The notes under the pieces were generated by a model. The model did not search any database and was not told where the DNA came from. It saw only the letters and a program-made list of their open reading frames with translations. Below are positions 53,427 to 61,602 of a stretch of DNA of 64,000 nt, piece by piece; position 1 is the stretch's first letter, and each line of letters begins with the position of its first letter. This DNA comes from Lachnospiraceae bacterium UBA4260. Its GTDB lineage: Bacteria; Bacillota; Clostridia; Lachnospirales; Lachnospiraceae. The position numbers and the translations under genes are program-made. Location of the stretch: NCBI GenBank assembly GCA_002395235.1, contig DGWK01000007.1, positions 1-64,000 of the forward strand, written 5' to 3'.

Positions 53427-53487
53427 TTGACAGAGGATGGTTTTTCACTATAATTGAAATTCTGAAATCAAAAATGAGAATCATTTT
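53427..53487 (+). promoter_or_regulatory. zur-znu promoter with a Zur-box-like palindrome
   Basis: Consensus TTGACA (53427-53432), a 16-base spacer and TATAAT (53449-53454). Sixteen bases further is AAAATGAGAATCATTTT (53471-53487), a perfect 7-3-7 palindrome of Fur-family type. Its position over the early transcribed region fits repression when zinc-bound Zur is present. The operon would thus be autoregulated. Confidence 0.8.
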
Positions 53488-53543
53488 CGAATTTGCGCCG
53501 CCGGAAACCGGGCGGCGAGCGAATTTCTACAGGGGAATCGGAA

Positions 53544-53966
53544 ATGGGTGCGAGAACTTCTTATAAATCCAAACACAGAGAGCAGATCCTTGCGATCCTG
53601 CAGGAAAATGAAAAAGAGCATATGACGGCCGGCCAGATCCTGGACGAGCTGCGGGCGCGCGGCATCGCGATCGGCGTGGCGACCATCTACCGCCAGCTGG
53701 ACCGCCTGGTAGAGGAAGGTGCCGTCAACAAATATATGGTGGACGCGGTGACCGGCGCCTGCTACGAGTTCAAGGGAGAGCACGGCGGGGAGTCGGCCTA
53801 TGTCCACGGAAAGTGCGAGAAATGCGGCAAAGTAGTGCACATCGAGCGCAGGTCGGTGGAAGCCGCGATGCAGAGCCTTTCGGGCAGTGAAGGGAGCGGC
53901 TTTGAGCTGGACTGCACGCGCACACTGTTTTACGGCATTTGCGGAGACTGCAGGAGGCACAAGTGA
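53544..53966 (+). CDS. zur: Fur-family regulator, probable zinc uptake regulator
   Basis: A 140-residue Fur-family protein: a winged helix (ILDELRARGIAIGVATIYRQ then LDRLVEEG), then the dimerisation domain with structural zinc Cys pairs CEKC and CGDC. Zinc specificity is inferred from the znuABC genes that follow in the same operon (4-base GTGA overlap) and from the palindrome upstream. The ATG 53544 start follows AGGGGAATCGGAA. Confidence 0.88.
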   Translation: MGARTSYKSKHREQILAILQENEKEHMTAGQILDELRARGIAIGVATIYRQLDRLVEEGAVNKYMVDAVTGACYEFKGEHGGESAYVHGKCEKCGKVVHIERRSVEAAMQSLSGSEGSGFELDCTRTLFYGICGDCRRHK

Positions 53967-55051
53967 GACGATCGGGAAACGAAAAGAGAAAACGAAAGCA
54001 CCTGCCTCCGATCACTGCGCTGCTCCTGGCGCTGGTTATCCTGGCGGGCGCCTTTACAGGGTGCTCGGTAAAGGAGCACGCGCCGGATGACGGCCGCATG
54101 AAGGTCGTGACGACCATCTTCCCTCCGTACGATTTCGCAAGGGCCATCTCCGGAAATGGGGAGCTGGCGCATGTCAGGATGCTCCTCAAACCCGGCGAGG
54201 AGATCCACTCCTACGAGCCGACGCCATTGGACATCAAGGAGATCCAGAACTGCGACCTGTTCATCTATGTGGGAGCGGAAAATGATGTCTGGGTGGACAG
54301 GATCCTGGAAAATATGGGCGACCACAAGCCGCAGACATTGAAACTGGTAGAGATCACGGATACGGTCGCCGAAGAGATCGTGGAAGGCATGATGGAGGAG
54401 CGCGGCCACGACCATGACCATTCTCATGAGGAAGAGCACGATCATGAGCATGAGGGTGAGGAGCCGGAACACATAAACGGCGGCGATTCGTCCCACGAGG
54501 AGCACGAAGAAGCGGATGAGCACGTCTGGACGTCCCCTGTGAAGGCGGCCGAGATCACCGAGGCGATCGCGCAGAAGATGGCGGAGATCGATCCGGAGAA
54601 TGCGAAGGCCTATCTCGCCAATGCAAAGGCCTACGAGGAGCAGATCCTGGAGGTGGACCGGCAGTTTGAAGAGATCGTGCAGAGCGCGGAGCGCAGGACA
54701 ATCGTGTTCGGAGACAGATTTCCGGTGCGCTATTTTGCCGAGAGGTACGGGCTGGACTACTACGCCGCGTTCCCGGGCTGTTCTTCGGAATCGGAGCCCA
54801 GTGCGTCGACGCTGGCCTTTCTGATCGATAAGGTTCGGGAAGAGAAGATCCCCGTGGTATTCTCGATCGAGTTTTCCAACGGAAATATTGCCCGGGCGAT
54901 CTGCGAGAGCACGGGAGCGGTGCGGCGCACCTTCTATTCCTGCCACAACGTGACCAGGGAGCAGATGGAGAGCGGCGCGACCTATGTATCTATGATGACC
55001 GAGAACCTGGAAGTGATCCGGGAAGCGCTCGGAGGAGGAGATAAGAAATGA
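53963..55051 (+). CDS. znuA: Zinc ABC transporter substrate-binding lipoprotein
   Basis: A 362-residue protein with a lipoprotein signal (LAGAFTGC, lipid on Cys34). The cluster A-I binding fold shows VVTTIFPPYDFARAI at the start, and a His/Glu/Asp-rich loop lies at about 148-185 (GHDHDHSHEEEHDHEH), typical of ZnuA/AdcA zinc proteins. DEHVWTSPVKA carries a metal-binding His. It delivers Zn2+ to the ZnuBC channel. GTG start at 53963 follows CAGGAGG and overlaps the zur stop. Confidence 0.93.
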   Translation: MRRSGNEKRKRKHLPPITALLLALVILAGAFTGCSVKEHAPDDGRMKVVTTIFPPYDFARAISGNGELAHVRMLLKPGEEIHSYEPTPLDIKEIQNCDLFIYVGAENDVWVDRILENMGDHKPQTLKLVEITDTVAEEIVEGMMEERGHDHDHSHEEEHDHEHEGEEPEHINGGDSSHEEHEEADEHVWTSPVKAAEITEAIAQKMAEIDPENAKAYLANAKAYEEQILEVDRQFEEIVQSAERRTIVFGDRFPVRYFAERYGLDYYAAFPGCSSESEPSASTLAFLIDKVREEKIPVVFSIEFSNGNIARAICESTGAVRRTFYSCHNVTREQMESGATYVSMMTENLEVIREALGGGDKK

Positions 55052-55917
55052 GCCTGATCAGCTGTGACAATCTGGCATTTGCTTATGACGGCGTGACAGT
55101 CCTTCACGGCCTTAATTTCAAAATAGAGCAGGGCGATTATCTCTGCATACTCGGGGAGAACGGCGCGGGCAAGAGCACGCTGATGAAGGGGCTTCTGGGC
55201 CTCAAAAAGCCTTCCGCGGGCAACGTCACCTTCGGGGGAGACCTGCGCGCCAGGGAGATCGGATACCTGCCCCAGCAGACCCCGGTCCAGAAGGACTTTC
55301 CCGCCAGCGTGCGGGAAGTGGTGCTCTCCGGGTGCCTGTCCGGCATGGGGATGCGCCCCTTCTTCGGCAAAGCTGAGAAGGAGAGGGCGGCCCGCAATAT
55401 GGAGGCGTTGGAGATCACGGATCTGGCGGACCGATGCTACAGAGATCTCTCGGGGGGCCAGCAGCAGAGGGTCCTCCTGGCGAGGGCACTGTGCGCGACC
55501 AAAAAAGTGATCCTGCTCGACGAGCCGGTGGCCGGACTCGACCCGCTTGTCACAATCAACATGTATAAGCTGATCGAGCGCATCAACTCGGAGATGGGGA
55601 TCACGGTAATCATGGTGTCCCACGACGTGCAGGCCGCGACGAACTATGCTTCCCACATACTGCATCTGGGGGAGGACCGGCAGCTCTTCTTCGGAACCTG
55701 CGGGGACTATCGTCACAGCGCTGCCTACCACAGCTTTATGGACGGCGGCAAGGCGGTCCACATCTGGAAAAAGGCGCAGGCCAAGAACCCGGCGCCGGCG
55801 GCAGGAGCGGCGCCCGAAAAGGCGATTTCGCCGGCCGCGGAAGCGGCGCCGGCGCCCGAGGTAAAAAATGAAAGTCCCGAAGCGGCGCAGAAGACGGAGA
55901 AAGAGGTGCGCAAATAA
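55048..55917 (+). CDS. znuC: Zinc ABC transporter ATP-binding protein
   Basis: A 289-residue ABC ATPase: Walker A GENGAGKST, signature LSGGQQQRV, Walker B VILLDEPVAGLD and the switch His in VMVSHDV. The usual domain ends near residue 235; after it comes a ~50-residue Ala/Pro/Glu-rich tail not usual for ZnuC, perhaps a flexible or interaction tail. Starts with a 4-base overlap with znuA and ends with a 1-base overlap with znuB. Confidence 0.93.
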   Translation: MSLISCDNLAFAYDGVTVLHGLNFKIEQGDYLCILGENGAGKSTLMKGLLGLKKPSAGNVTFGGDLRAREIGYLPQQTPVQKDFPASVREVVLSGCLSGMGMRPFFGKAEKERAARNMEALEITDLADRCYRDLSGGQQQRVLLARALCATKKVILLDEPVAGLDPLVTINMYKLIERINSEMGITVIMVSHDVQAATNYASHILHLGEDRQLFFGTCGDYRHSAAYHSFMDGGKAVHIWKKAQAKNPAPAAGAAPEKAISPAAEAAPAPEVKNESPEAAQKTEKEVRK

Positions 55918-56759
55918 TGTTTCATCTGATTTTGGAAATGTTTACATATCCATTTATGGTGCGCGCGCTGTGCATGGGGGTCCTGGTGGCGCTCTGCTCG
56001 GCTCTTCTGGGTGTGACGCTGGTCCTTAAGCGCTATTCCATGATCGGCGACGGCCTGTCCCACGTCGGATTCGGCGCGCTGGCCATCGCGACGGCCATGA
56101 ACGCGGCGCCGCTGGCGGTAGCGATTCCCGTCGTCATTGCGGCCTCCTTTTTGCTGCTGCGCCTGTCGGAGAGCAGCAAGATCAAAGGAGACGCGGCGAT
56201 CGCGCTGATCTCCACCGGATCGCTGGCGGTCGGCGTCATGGTGGTGTCGATGACCACGGGCATGAACACGGATGTCTACAATTACCTGTTCGGCAGCATT
56301 CTGAGCATGTCCGAGGGAGACGTGGTGCTGACAGGGGTCGTCTCGGCGGTGATCCTGGCTCTGTTCGTATTCTTTTACAACCGGATCTTCGCGGTGACCT
56401 TCGACGAGACCTTTGCGAGGGCGACAGGACTGAATGCGCGGTTATACAATATGGTGATCGCTGTTTTGACAGCGCTGATCATCGTCGTGGGAATGCGGAT
56501 GATGGGGTCGCTCCTGATCTCCAGCCTGGTGGTATTTCCGGCTGTCACCAGCATGCGGACCTGCATCACATTCCGCTCGGTAATGATCTGTTCGGCGATT
56601 GTCTCGACGGTTTGCCTGGTCACGGGACTTGTCATATCGTATCTGTACGCGGCGCCCACAGGCGCCAGTATAGTGCTCTGCAACATCGCCGCGTTCTTCC
56701 TTTTTACGGCTCTGCAGAAGCTGAGGGAACGCTTGCAAAGTAGTGAGAAATCCCTATAA
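55917..56759 (+). CDS. znuB: Zinc ABC transporter permease
   Basis: A 280-residue membrane protein with about 8 segments of the ABC-3 family. SMIGDGLSHVGFGALAIA is the conserved motif in the cytoplasmic loop that contacts the ATPase; SLLISSLVVFPAVTSM lies near the C-terminus. It forms the Zn2+ channel with ZnuC. It is the last gene of the zur operon; no clear terminator follows in the 47-base gap. Confidence 0.92.
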   Translation: MFHLILEMFTYPFMVRALCMGVLVALCSALLGVTLVLKRYSMIGDGLSHVGFGALAIATAMNAAPLAVAIPVVIAASFLLLRLSESSKIKGDAAIALISTGSLAVGVMVVSMTTGMNTDVYNYLFGSILSMSEGDVVLTGVVSAVILALFVFFYNRIFAVTFDETFARATGLNARLYNMVIAVLTALIIVVGMRMMGSLLISSLVVFPAVTSMRTCITFRSVMICSAIVSTVCLVTGLVISYLYAAPTGASIVLCNIAAFFLFTALQKLRERLQSSEKSL

Positions 56760-56806
56760 TCATAATTACAGAGTGTTTTTCAGAATAATTTTGGAGGAGT
56801 TTTGAC

Positions 56807-57034
56807 ATGGGAACGGAAGATAAGACACCTATTGACGGAAGTATGCTGATCGCGGATATCCTGAGAAAGTATCCTGAGGCAGCATACGTCCTTATGAACT
56901 GCGGCATGGGCTGCATCAGCTGCCCGGCTTCACAGATGGAATCTCTCAGCGAGGCCTGCATGGTGCACGGAATTGACGCTGACGAGGTCATCAAGTACGT
57001 CAATTACGAGCTCGGACTGACAGCGGCAGAATAA
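56807..57034 (+). CDS. DUF1858 domain protein
   Basis: A 75-residue protein. MLIADILRKYPEAAYVLMNC followed by GMGCISCPAS is the DUF1858 pattern, with Cys32, Cys36 and Cys39 able to bind a metal or an Fe-S cluster. Such small proteins occur in anaerobes near hybrid-cluster or redox genes; function unknown. GGAGGAG precedes the start. Located close to rubredoxin and an LDH-like gene. Confidence 0.85.
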   Translation: MGTEDKTPIDGSMLIADILRKYPEAAYVLMNCGMGCISCPASQMESLSEACMVHGIDADEVIKYVNYELGLTAAE

Positions 57035-57106
57035 CACAGGGGGGATAATCCCCCACTGAGTTATTTGATGCACACGCGTGCGGAAAGGAAGATGCTGCCA
57101 TTGGTC

Positions 57107-57150
57107 AGCCCGCACGCGGCGCAGCGGCTCGCACTGCGAGCCTTGAACAC
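57107..57150 (+). repeat. Copy of the short GC-rich dispersed repeat
   Basis: AGCCCGCACGCGGC followed by GCAGCGGCTCGCACTGCGAG and CCTTGAACAC. The first 14 bases are identical to 31909-31922; the second half matches 1760-1790 and 48936-48960. It contains the hairpin GGCTCGCACTGCGAGCC. The surrounding gap (57035-57287) also has a small hairpin GGGGGATAATCCCCC at 57040-57054, possibly ending the DUF1858 transcript; nothing else was recognised there. Confidence 0.5.
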
Positions 57151-57287
57151 AATAAATGGCGCCGGGCGGGAGGGGTCCCGCCGGAGCAGCAAGGACAGCA
57201 TGGGGGCAGTCCGACAGCTGATATAGAGGCAGATCCGGGGTTTAGTGGTAAGAACTGATAATGCAATATTTTGGAGGAGGTTCTGTT

Positions 57288-58244
57288 ATGGCATTGAATC
57301 AGAGAAAGGTAGCAATGGTTGGCTGTGGCAGCGCGGGCGCGGCGTCCTGCTTTGCCCTTATGCAGAGTGGGCTGTTCAACGAAATGGTGCTGATCGACGC
57401 GGCTCCCGAGAAGGCAGAGGGAGAGGCGATGGATCTCGCACAGGGCCTTACGTTCGCAAAGCCGATGAAGATCTACGCGGGCAGCTACGATGATCTGGCA
57501 GATGCAGGGATCATTATCGTGGCGGCAGCGGCGGTGCAGAGGCGCGGCGACACGAGACTCGAGCTCGTCGAGAAGAACGTGGCGCTCTTCAAGCAGATCA
57601 TTCCCGAGATCGCGAAGAGAAACGAGGAAGGGATCATGCTGATCGTCGCGAATCCGGTTGATATCCTCACCTATGCGGCGCTGAAGATCAGCGGATGGGC
57701 AGAGGGAAGGATCTTCGGCCTCGGCACGGTTCTTGATTCGGCCAGGCTCAGATCTCTCCTGAGCGAGAAACTGAGCGTTGACGCCCGCAATATTCACGCT
57801 TACATGGTGGGTGAGCAGGGACGGGGAGAAGTTCCGATCTGGAGCAGCGCGACCGTTTCCGGCGTTCCGATCCGCGAGTTCTGCGAGATGCGCGGCTATC
57901 CGGATCCTACAGAGTATTTTGAGCAGATCGCGAAAGAAGTCCGCGGCAGTGCGGATATGATCACAAGGAAGAAAAAAGCTGCTTACTACGGCGTAGCCAT
58001 GGCCGTCCGCAGAGTATGCGAGTCCATTGTGCGCGATGAGAAGTCCGTACTTCCCGTATCGAGCCTTATGTACGGCGCGTTCGATATTGACGGACTGGCG
58101 CTGAGCATGCCCGCGATCGTCGGCAAGGACGGCGTGGAGTGCCTGGTACCGCTGGAGATGAGCGAGGAGGAGCTGGACGAGCTCAGAAAGACGGCCGCCA
58201 CCGTCAAGGCGATCGTGGACGACGTCTTCGGAGAGGCCAGATAA
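57288..58244 (+). CDS. L-lactate dehydrogenase-like protein lacking the catalytic His
   Basis: A 318-residue NAD-dependent LDH/MDH family protein. The Rossmann motif reads VGCGSAGAAS; AVQRRGDTRLEL has the Gln of lactate-type enzymes (MDH has Arg) and the substrate Arg; GTVLDSARLR keeps the Asp and the second substrate Arg. The proton-acceptor segment, normally GEHGDSE, reads GEQGRGE, so the catalytic His is Gln177. The enzyme may be inactive as LDH, use another base or act on another substrate. Start ATG 57288 has GGAGGAGG upstream. A terminator follows. Confidence 0.82.
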   Translation: MALNQRKVAMVGCGSAGAASCFALMQSGLFNEMVLIDAAPEKAEGEAMDLAQGLTFAKPMKIYAGSYDDLADAGIIIVAAAAVQRRGDTRLELVEKNVALFKQIIPEIAKRNEEGIMLIVANPVDILTYAALKISGWAEGRIFGLGTVLDSARLRSLLSEKLSVDARNIHAYMVGEQGRGEVPIWSSATVSGVPIREFCEMRGYPDPTEYFEQIAKEVRGSADMITRKKKAAYYGVAMAVRRVCESIVRDEKSVLPVSSLMYGAFDIDGLALSMPAIVGKDGVECLVPLEMSEEELDELRKTAATVKAIVDDVFGEAR

Positions 58245-58276
58245 TACCAAATACAGAAGGGAACATCCCTTGACAG

Positions 58277-58312
58277 GAAGAGCCCGCGCAGGCAGTGCGC
58301 GGGCTCTTTCGA
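58277..58312 (+). terminator. Terminator after the LDH-like gene
   Basis: AGAGCCCGCGCA / TGCGCGGGCTCT stem, with a short loop and TTTC after it. Located between the LDH-like gene and the convergent rubredoxin gene. Confidence 0.85.
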
Positions 58313-58341
58313 TTATCTCTATGAAGTTTTACCGAAAGGCC

Positions 58342-58503
58342 TCAGGCTTCCTCTTCGAAGTCTTCCTTGCCTACGCTGCAGAGAGGACATTCCCAGTCGT
58401 CGGGAAGGTCTGCAAAAAGGGTTCCGGGCTCGATTCCGTTATCGGGATCGCCGACTTCTTCGTCGTAGATGTAACCGCAGACAGTGCATACAAATTTAGC
58501 CAT
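58342..58503 (-). CDS. Rubredoxin
   Basis: A 53-residue protein with Cys6, Cys9, Cys39 and Cys42 (CTVCGYIYD and CPLCSVGK), the four ligands of a single iron. Length and spacing are standard. It carries single electrons in oxygen or peroxide defence and other redox reactions of anaerobes. The start ATG 58503 follows AGGAGTATAGTATT; the frame extends further up without a ribosome site. Confidence 0.95.
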   Translation of the reverse strand: MAKFVCTVCGYIYDEEVGDPDNGIEPGTLFADLPDDWECPLCSVGKEDFEEEA

Positions 58504-58673
58504 AATACTATACTCCTCTTTCTGCCCTTCGCATCGCGAAAGGCGGCGTTCATAAATGTTTCTCCTCACTTTGAGGTAGTCTTATTATATAAAACCTGTC
58601 CTGCAGTTGCAATGATGTTCATTACCGATTTTGGATGCCGCAAAGCGGCTTAAAATCAAGGTTTCCGGCCAAG

Positions 58674-58697
58674 GCCCGGTGGAAATTCCACCGGGTT
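58674..58697 (+). terminator. Hairpin upstream of the Tad locus
   Basis: GCCCGGTGGAA / TTCCACCGGG stem with TTTCG after it. It lies in the 299-base gap between the rubredoxin start and the prepilin peptidase. It might be a terminator or a leader structure. TTTATAATC at 58760-58768 is a possible -10 box for the Tad operon. Confidence 0.45.
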
Positions 58698-58802
58698 TCG
58701 TCTGATTTAACAAAGTTGTAAAATTTGCGGGAAAGGTCTTGTGCGGACGTCTGCCCTCATTTTATAATCAGTTTCACCAGCCGGAGGAAGGAGGTGAAGC
58801 CA

Positions 58803-59252
58803 TTGACCGAAGGCGGACGGACAGTTCTGATCCTGTTCGTGACGGCAGCGGCAGCGTCGGACCTGCGGCGGGGCAGAGTCTACAATTTCCTGACTCTCCC
58901 GACTCTGGCAGGAGGTATATGGCTGCTGGCCTGCCACTCACCGGAAGAGGTTCCGGCAGTTCTCGCGGCAATGGCCGCCACTCTTTTATTCCTGTTTCCT
59001 TTCTGGAGGGCAGGAGGCCTGGGGGCGGGAGATATCAAGCTCCTGATAGCCCTGGCGCCCCTGATGGGGACAGGATGGTTTCTTTTAAGTATCGTACTTT
59101 CTTTTCTGATCGGCGCGGTGATCTCCGCGGTTCTGCTGATCAGATACCGGGATCTTTCCCGGACCGTTCATTTTGCTGTGCCGATCGGCATCAGCGTCGT
59201 GCTCTGTCTGCTTCTCGAGCAGGTTGGAATCCAGAGCCCATCCCTGTTTTGA
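58803..59252 (+). CDS. A24-family prepilin peptidase (TadV/CpaA-like)
   Basis: A 149-residue membrane protein with about five segments. The two catalytic Asp of the family are in ASDLRRGRVYN and GAGDIKLL. It cleaves the leader of Flp-type pilins and TadE-like pseudopilins. The TTG start at 58803 has GGAGGTG upstream; GTG 58794 is possible. It heads the Tad locus that runs to the window end, where a substrate-like pilin gene begins. Confidence 0.87.
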   Translation: MTEGGRTVLILFVTAAAASDLRRGRVYNFLTLPTLAGGIWLLACHSPEEVPAVLAAMAATLLFLFPFWRAGGLGAGDIKLLIALAPLMGTGWFLLSIVLSFLIGAVISAVLLIRYRDLSRTVHFAVPIGISVVLCLLLEQVGIQSPSLF

Positions 59253-59344
59253 CAAGATGCGCATATTTTCGAAGGACGAAGGACGGAATTTTTTGCCGAC
59301 CCTTCCGCTTTGTCCCCACTTTCCGAAAGAAAGGAGAAATGCCT

Positions 59345-60376
59345 ATGAACAACACAGCCTCGAAGGGCGGAGACGGGAACCCCGCGCGCAGGATCTGCAT
59401 TTGCGACAGCGAAGTCTCCTACGGAGAACACCTGATGGAATACCTCCGGCATGAAGGAAGGCTGTCCCGGGACATTTATCTGTACACAAGCAGCGATCTG
59501 ATGCTGGAGCGGGAAAATCCCCGGGATACGAGGCTTCTCGTGATCGCGCAGTCCCAGTACTCGGACAAAATAGAGAAAGCCGGCTTCACCGATATCCTTC
59601 TGCTCAATGAGAGCGGCGTCTATATGGACAAGCCGGAAAACATGAGCAAATACCAGTCGGTGGAGAACATCTGCGACAGGATCCGGGAACTGTGCGTGAC
59701 GCAGGAAGAGGAAGTCTCGGAGGGCGTCCGCCACGCCGGGCCCATGAAGCGGATCGGGATCTATTCACCTGTCACCAGGTGCCTCCAGACAACGTTCGCC
59801 CTGTGTATGGGGCAGCTCCTTTCGGCCTCCGCTCCCGTGCTCTACCTGAATTTCGAGGCGTATTCGGGTCTCGAGGACATGCTCAGCCGAAGCTTTCGGG
59901 GAACGGTCAGCGATCTTCTGTATTTCAACGACTGCGCGAGGGAGAAGCTGGCGGGGCAGCTGAGCTTTATTACGGAGAAGGTCGGCGGCCTGGACCTTCT
60001 TCCTCCCGTTGAATCCTTTGTCCTGCTGCGGTCGATCAAGGCGGAGCAGTGGCTGGAGCTTCTGCGCACCATCGAAAAAGTGACGGAATACGAGTACTGC
60101 ATACTGGATCTGAGCGAACACGCGGACGGCGTATTCGAGATCATGCGGCAGTGCGATTACATCTTTACGATCACCAGAGAGGACGGATTTGCCAAGGCCA
60201 AGATGAACCAGTACGAGATGCTGCTTCGGAGCGCGCAGTATGAGGATATCTTCATGAAGACGAGAAGATGCCGGCTGCCGGTCTTCCGGGAACTTCCGGG
60301 CAACATCTTCATGATGACCCACGGGGAGCTCGCCTCCTGTGTCAGGGGAATCCTCGAAGAGGAGGGCCTTCTGTGA
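59345..60376 (+). CDS. TadZ/CpaE-like pilus assembly protein with degenerate P-loop
   Basis: A 343-residue protein: a receiver-like N-terminal domain (about 16-110) and a ParA/MinD-like C-terminal domain (about 125-340). The usual KGGVGKTT loop is replaced by SPVTRCLQTT, without the Walker Lys, although YCILDL and the overall fold pattern of TadZ remain. TadZ localises the Tad machine to a cell site. Start ATG 59345 follows AAAGGAGAAATGCC. The stop overlaps the CpaF start (GTGA). A longer open frame to 58739 overlaps the peptidase gene and is not coding. Confidence 0.82.
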   Translation: MNNTASKGGDGNPARRICICDSEVSYGEHLMEYLRHEGRLSRDIYLYTSSDLMLERENPRDTRLLVIAQSQYSDKIEKAGFTDILLLNESGVYMDKPENMSKYQSVENICDRIRELCVTQEEEVSEGVRHAGPMKRIGIYSPVTRCLQTTFALCMGQLLSASAPVLYLNFEAYSGLEDMLSRSFRGTVSDLLYFNDCAREKLAGQLSFITEKVGGLDLLPPVESFVLLRSIKAEQWLELLRTIEKVTEYEYCILDLSEHADGVFEIMRQCDYIFTITREDGFAKAKMNQYEMLLRSAQYEDIFMKTRRCRLPVFRELPGNIFMMTHGELASCVRGILEEEGLL

Positions 60377-61602
60377 ACGCATCTTATCTCGCGATCCGGG
60401 AGGAGATCCGCAGCAGCATCATGAGCGGGATCGACTTTTCCAGAGAAGTGCCGGACAGCGAAGTCCTGGACCTGATCGACAGACATCTCACCCTCGGAGG
60501 CACGGGGTCCCTGCCGCTCCTGACACTGGAGGAAAAAAAGAGGCTCCGGCAGGACCTGTTCCATTCCATCCGCAGGATGGACGTTCTGCAGGACCTGCTC
60601 GAGGACCCGGAGGTGACGGAGATCATGGTAAACGGGCCGGACAATATTTTCATCGAAAAAGCGGGAAAGCTTTCCCGCTATCCGGGGAGCTTTTCATCGG
60701 CGCAGAAGCTGGATGACGTGATCCAAAGAATCGTAGGTGCTTCAAATCGGGTTGTGAACACATCCTCTCCGATCGTAGACTGCAGACTTGAGAACGGCGA
60801 CCGGGTCAACGTGGTCCTGAGCCCGATCGCGGTCAACGGACCGATCCTGACCATCCGCAGGTTTCCCCAGAACCCGATCACTATGGAGGATCTGCTGCGG
60901 TTCGGATCCATACCGGAAGAGATCGCGCAGTTCCTCGGCAAGTGCGTCAGGGCCGGGCTCAATATTTTCATCAGCGGAGGGACGGGCTCCGGGAAGACCA
61001 CTTTTCTGAACGTACTGTCCGACTGCATCGATCCGGGCGAGAGAGTAATCACCATAGAAGACAATGCGGAGCTTCAGATCCGCCATGTGCCCAACCTGGT
61101 GCAGATGGAGGCGCGAAACGCAAATGTGGAAGGGTGCAGGCCCATAAGCATACGGGATCTCATCAAGGCGAGCCTTCGGATGCGCCCGGACAGGATTGTG
61201 GTCGGCGAGGTCAGGGGGCCGGAGGCAATCGATATGGTCCAGGCTTTAAATACCGGTCATGACGGGAGTATGTCAACGGGACACGCCAACAGCGCCTATG
61301 ACATGCTCTCCAGGCTCGAGACAATGATCCTGATGGGAATGGACCTGCCCGTGTCGGCAATCCGGGGACAGTTGGCTTCAGGGATTGACCTCATCGTGCA
61401 TATGGGACGCCTGCGGGACAGAAGCCGCAAGCTCCTGGAAGTGGCGGAAGTGCTGGGAGTCGAAGAGGGGCAGATCAAATTGTCCACATTATACAGATTC
61501 AGAGAGACGGGAGAAGAGAATGGGAAGATCATCGGCGTCTGGGATAAAGAAGAAGAGATCCGCCAGAGATTTAAGTTCGACCTGGCAGGAATTGATCTCT
61601 GA
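60373..61602 (+). CDS. Tad/Flp pilus secretion ATPase (TadA/CpaF)
   Basis: A 409-residue GspE-family ATPase. Walker A is GGTGSGKTT, preceded by ITIRRFPQNPIT; the Asp box (VITIEDNAELQI), Walker B (RMRPDRIVVGEVRGPEA) and His box (TGHDGSMSTGHANS) follow. It powers pilin assembly by TadB/TadC. The GTG start overlaps the tadZ-like stop and has GGAGGG upstream. Confidence 0.94.
   Translation: MNASYLAIREEIRSSIMSGIDFSREVPDSEVLDLIDRHLTLGGTGSLPLLTLEEKKRLRQDLFHSIRRMDVLQDLLEDPEVTEIMVNGPDNIFIEKAGKLSRYPGSFSSAQKLDDVIQRIVGASNRVVNTSSPIVDCRLENGDRVNVVLSPIAVNGPILTIRRFPQNPITMEDLLRFGSIPEEIAQFLGKCVRAGLNIFISGGTGSGKTTFLNVLSDCIDPGERVITIEDNAELQIRHVPNLVQMEARNANVEGCRPISIRDLIKASLRMRPDRIVVGEVRGPEAIDMVQALNTGHDGSMSTGHANSAYDMLSRLETMILMGMDLPVSAIRGQLASGIDLIVHMGRLRDRSRKLLEVAEVLGVEEGQIKLSTLYRFRETGEENGKIIGVWDKEEEIRQRFKFDLAGIDL

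Noticed and set aside
57040..57287. Riboswitch upstream of the LDH-like gene
   Set aside because: The gap holds GC-rich hairpins, but no known riboswitch core could be recognised and the hairpins are better explained by the dispersed repeat.
58739..60376. A 545-residue version of the TadZ-like protein
   Set aside because: The first ~200 codons overlap the prepilin peptidase gene in another frame and are Arg/Gly-rich without conserved sequence; ATG 59345 has a proper ribosome site.
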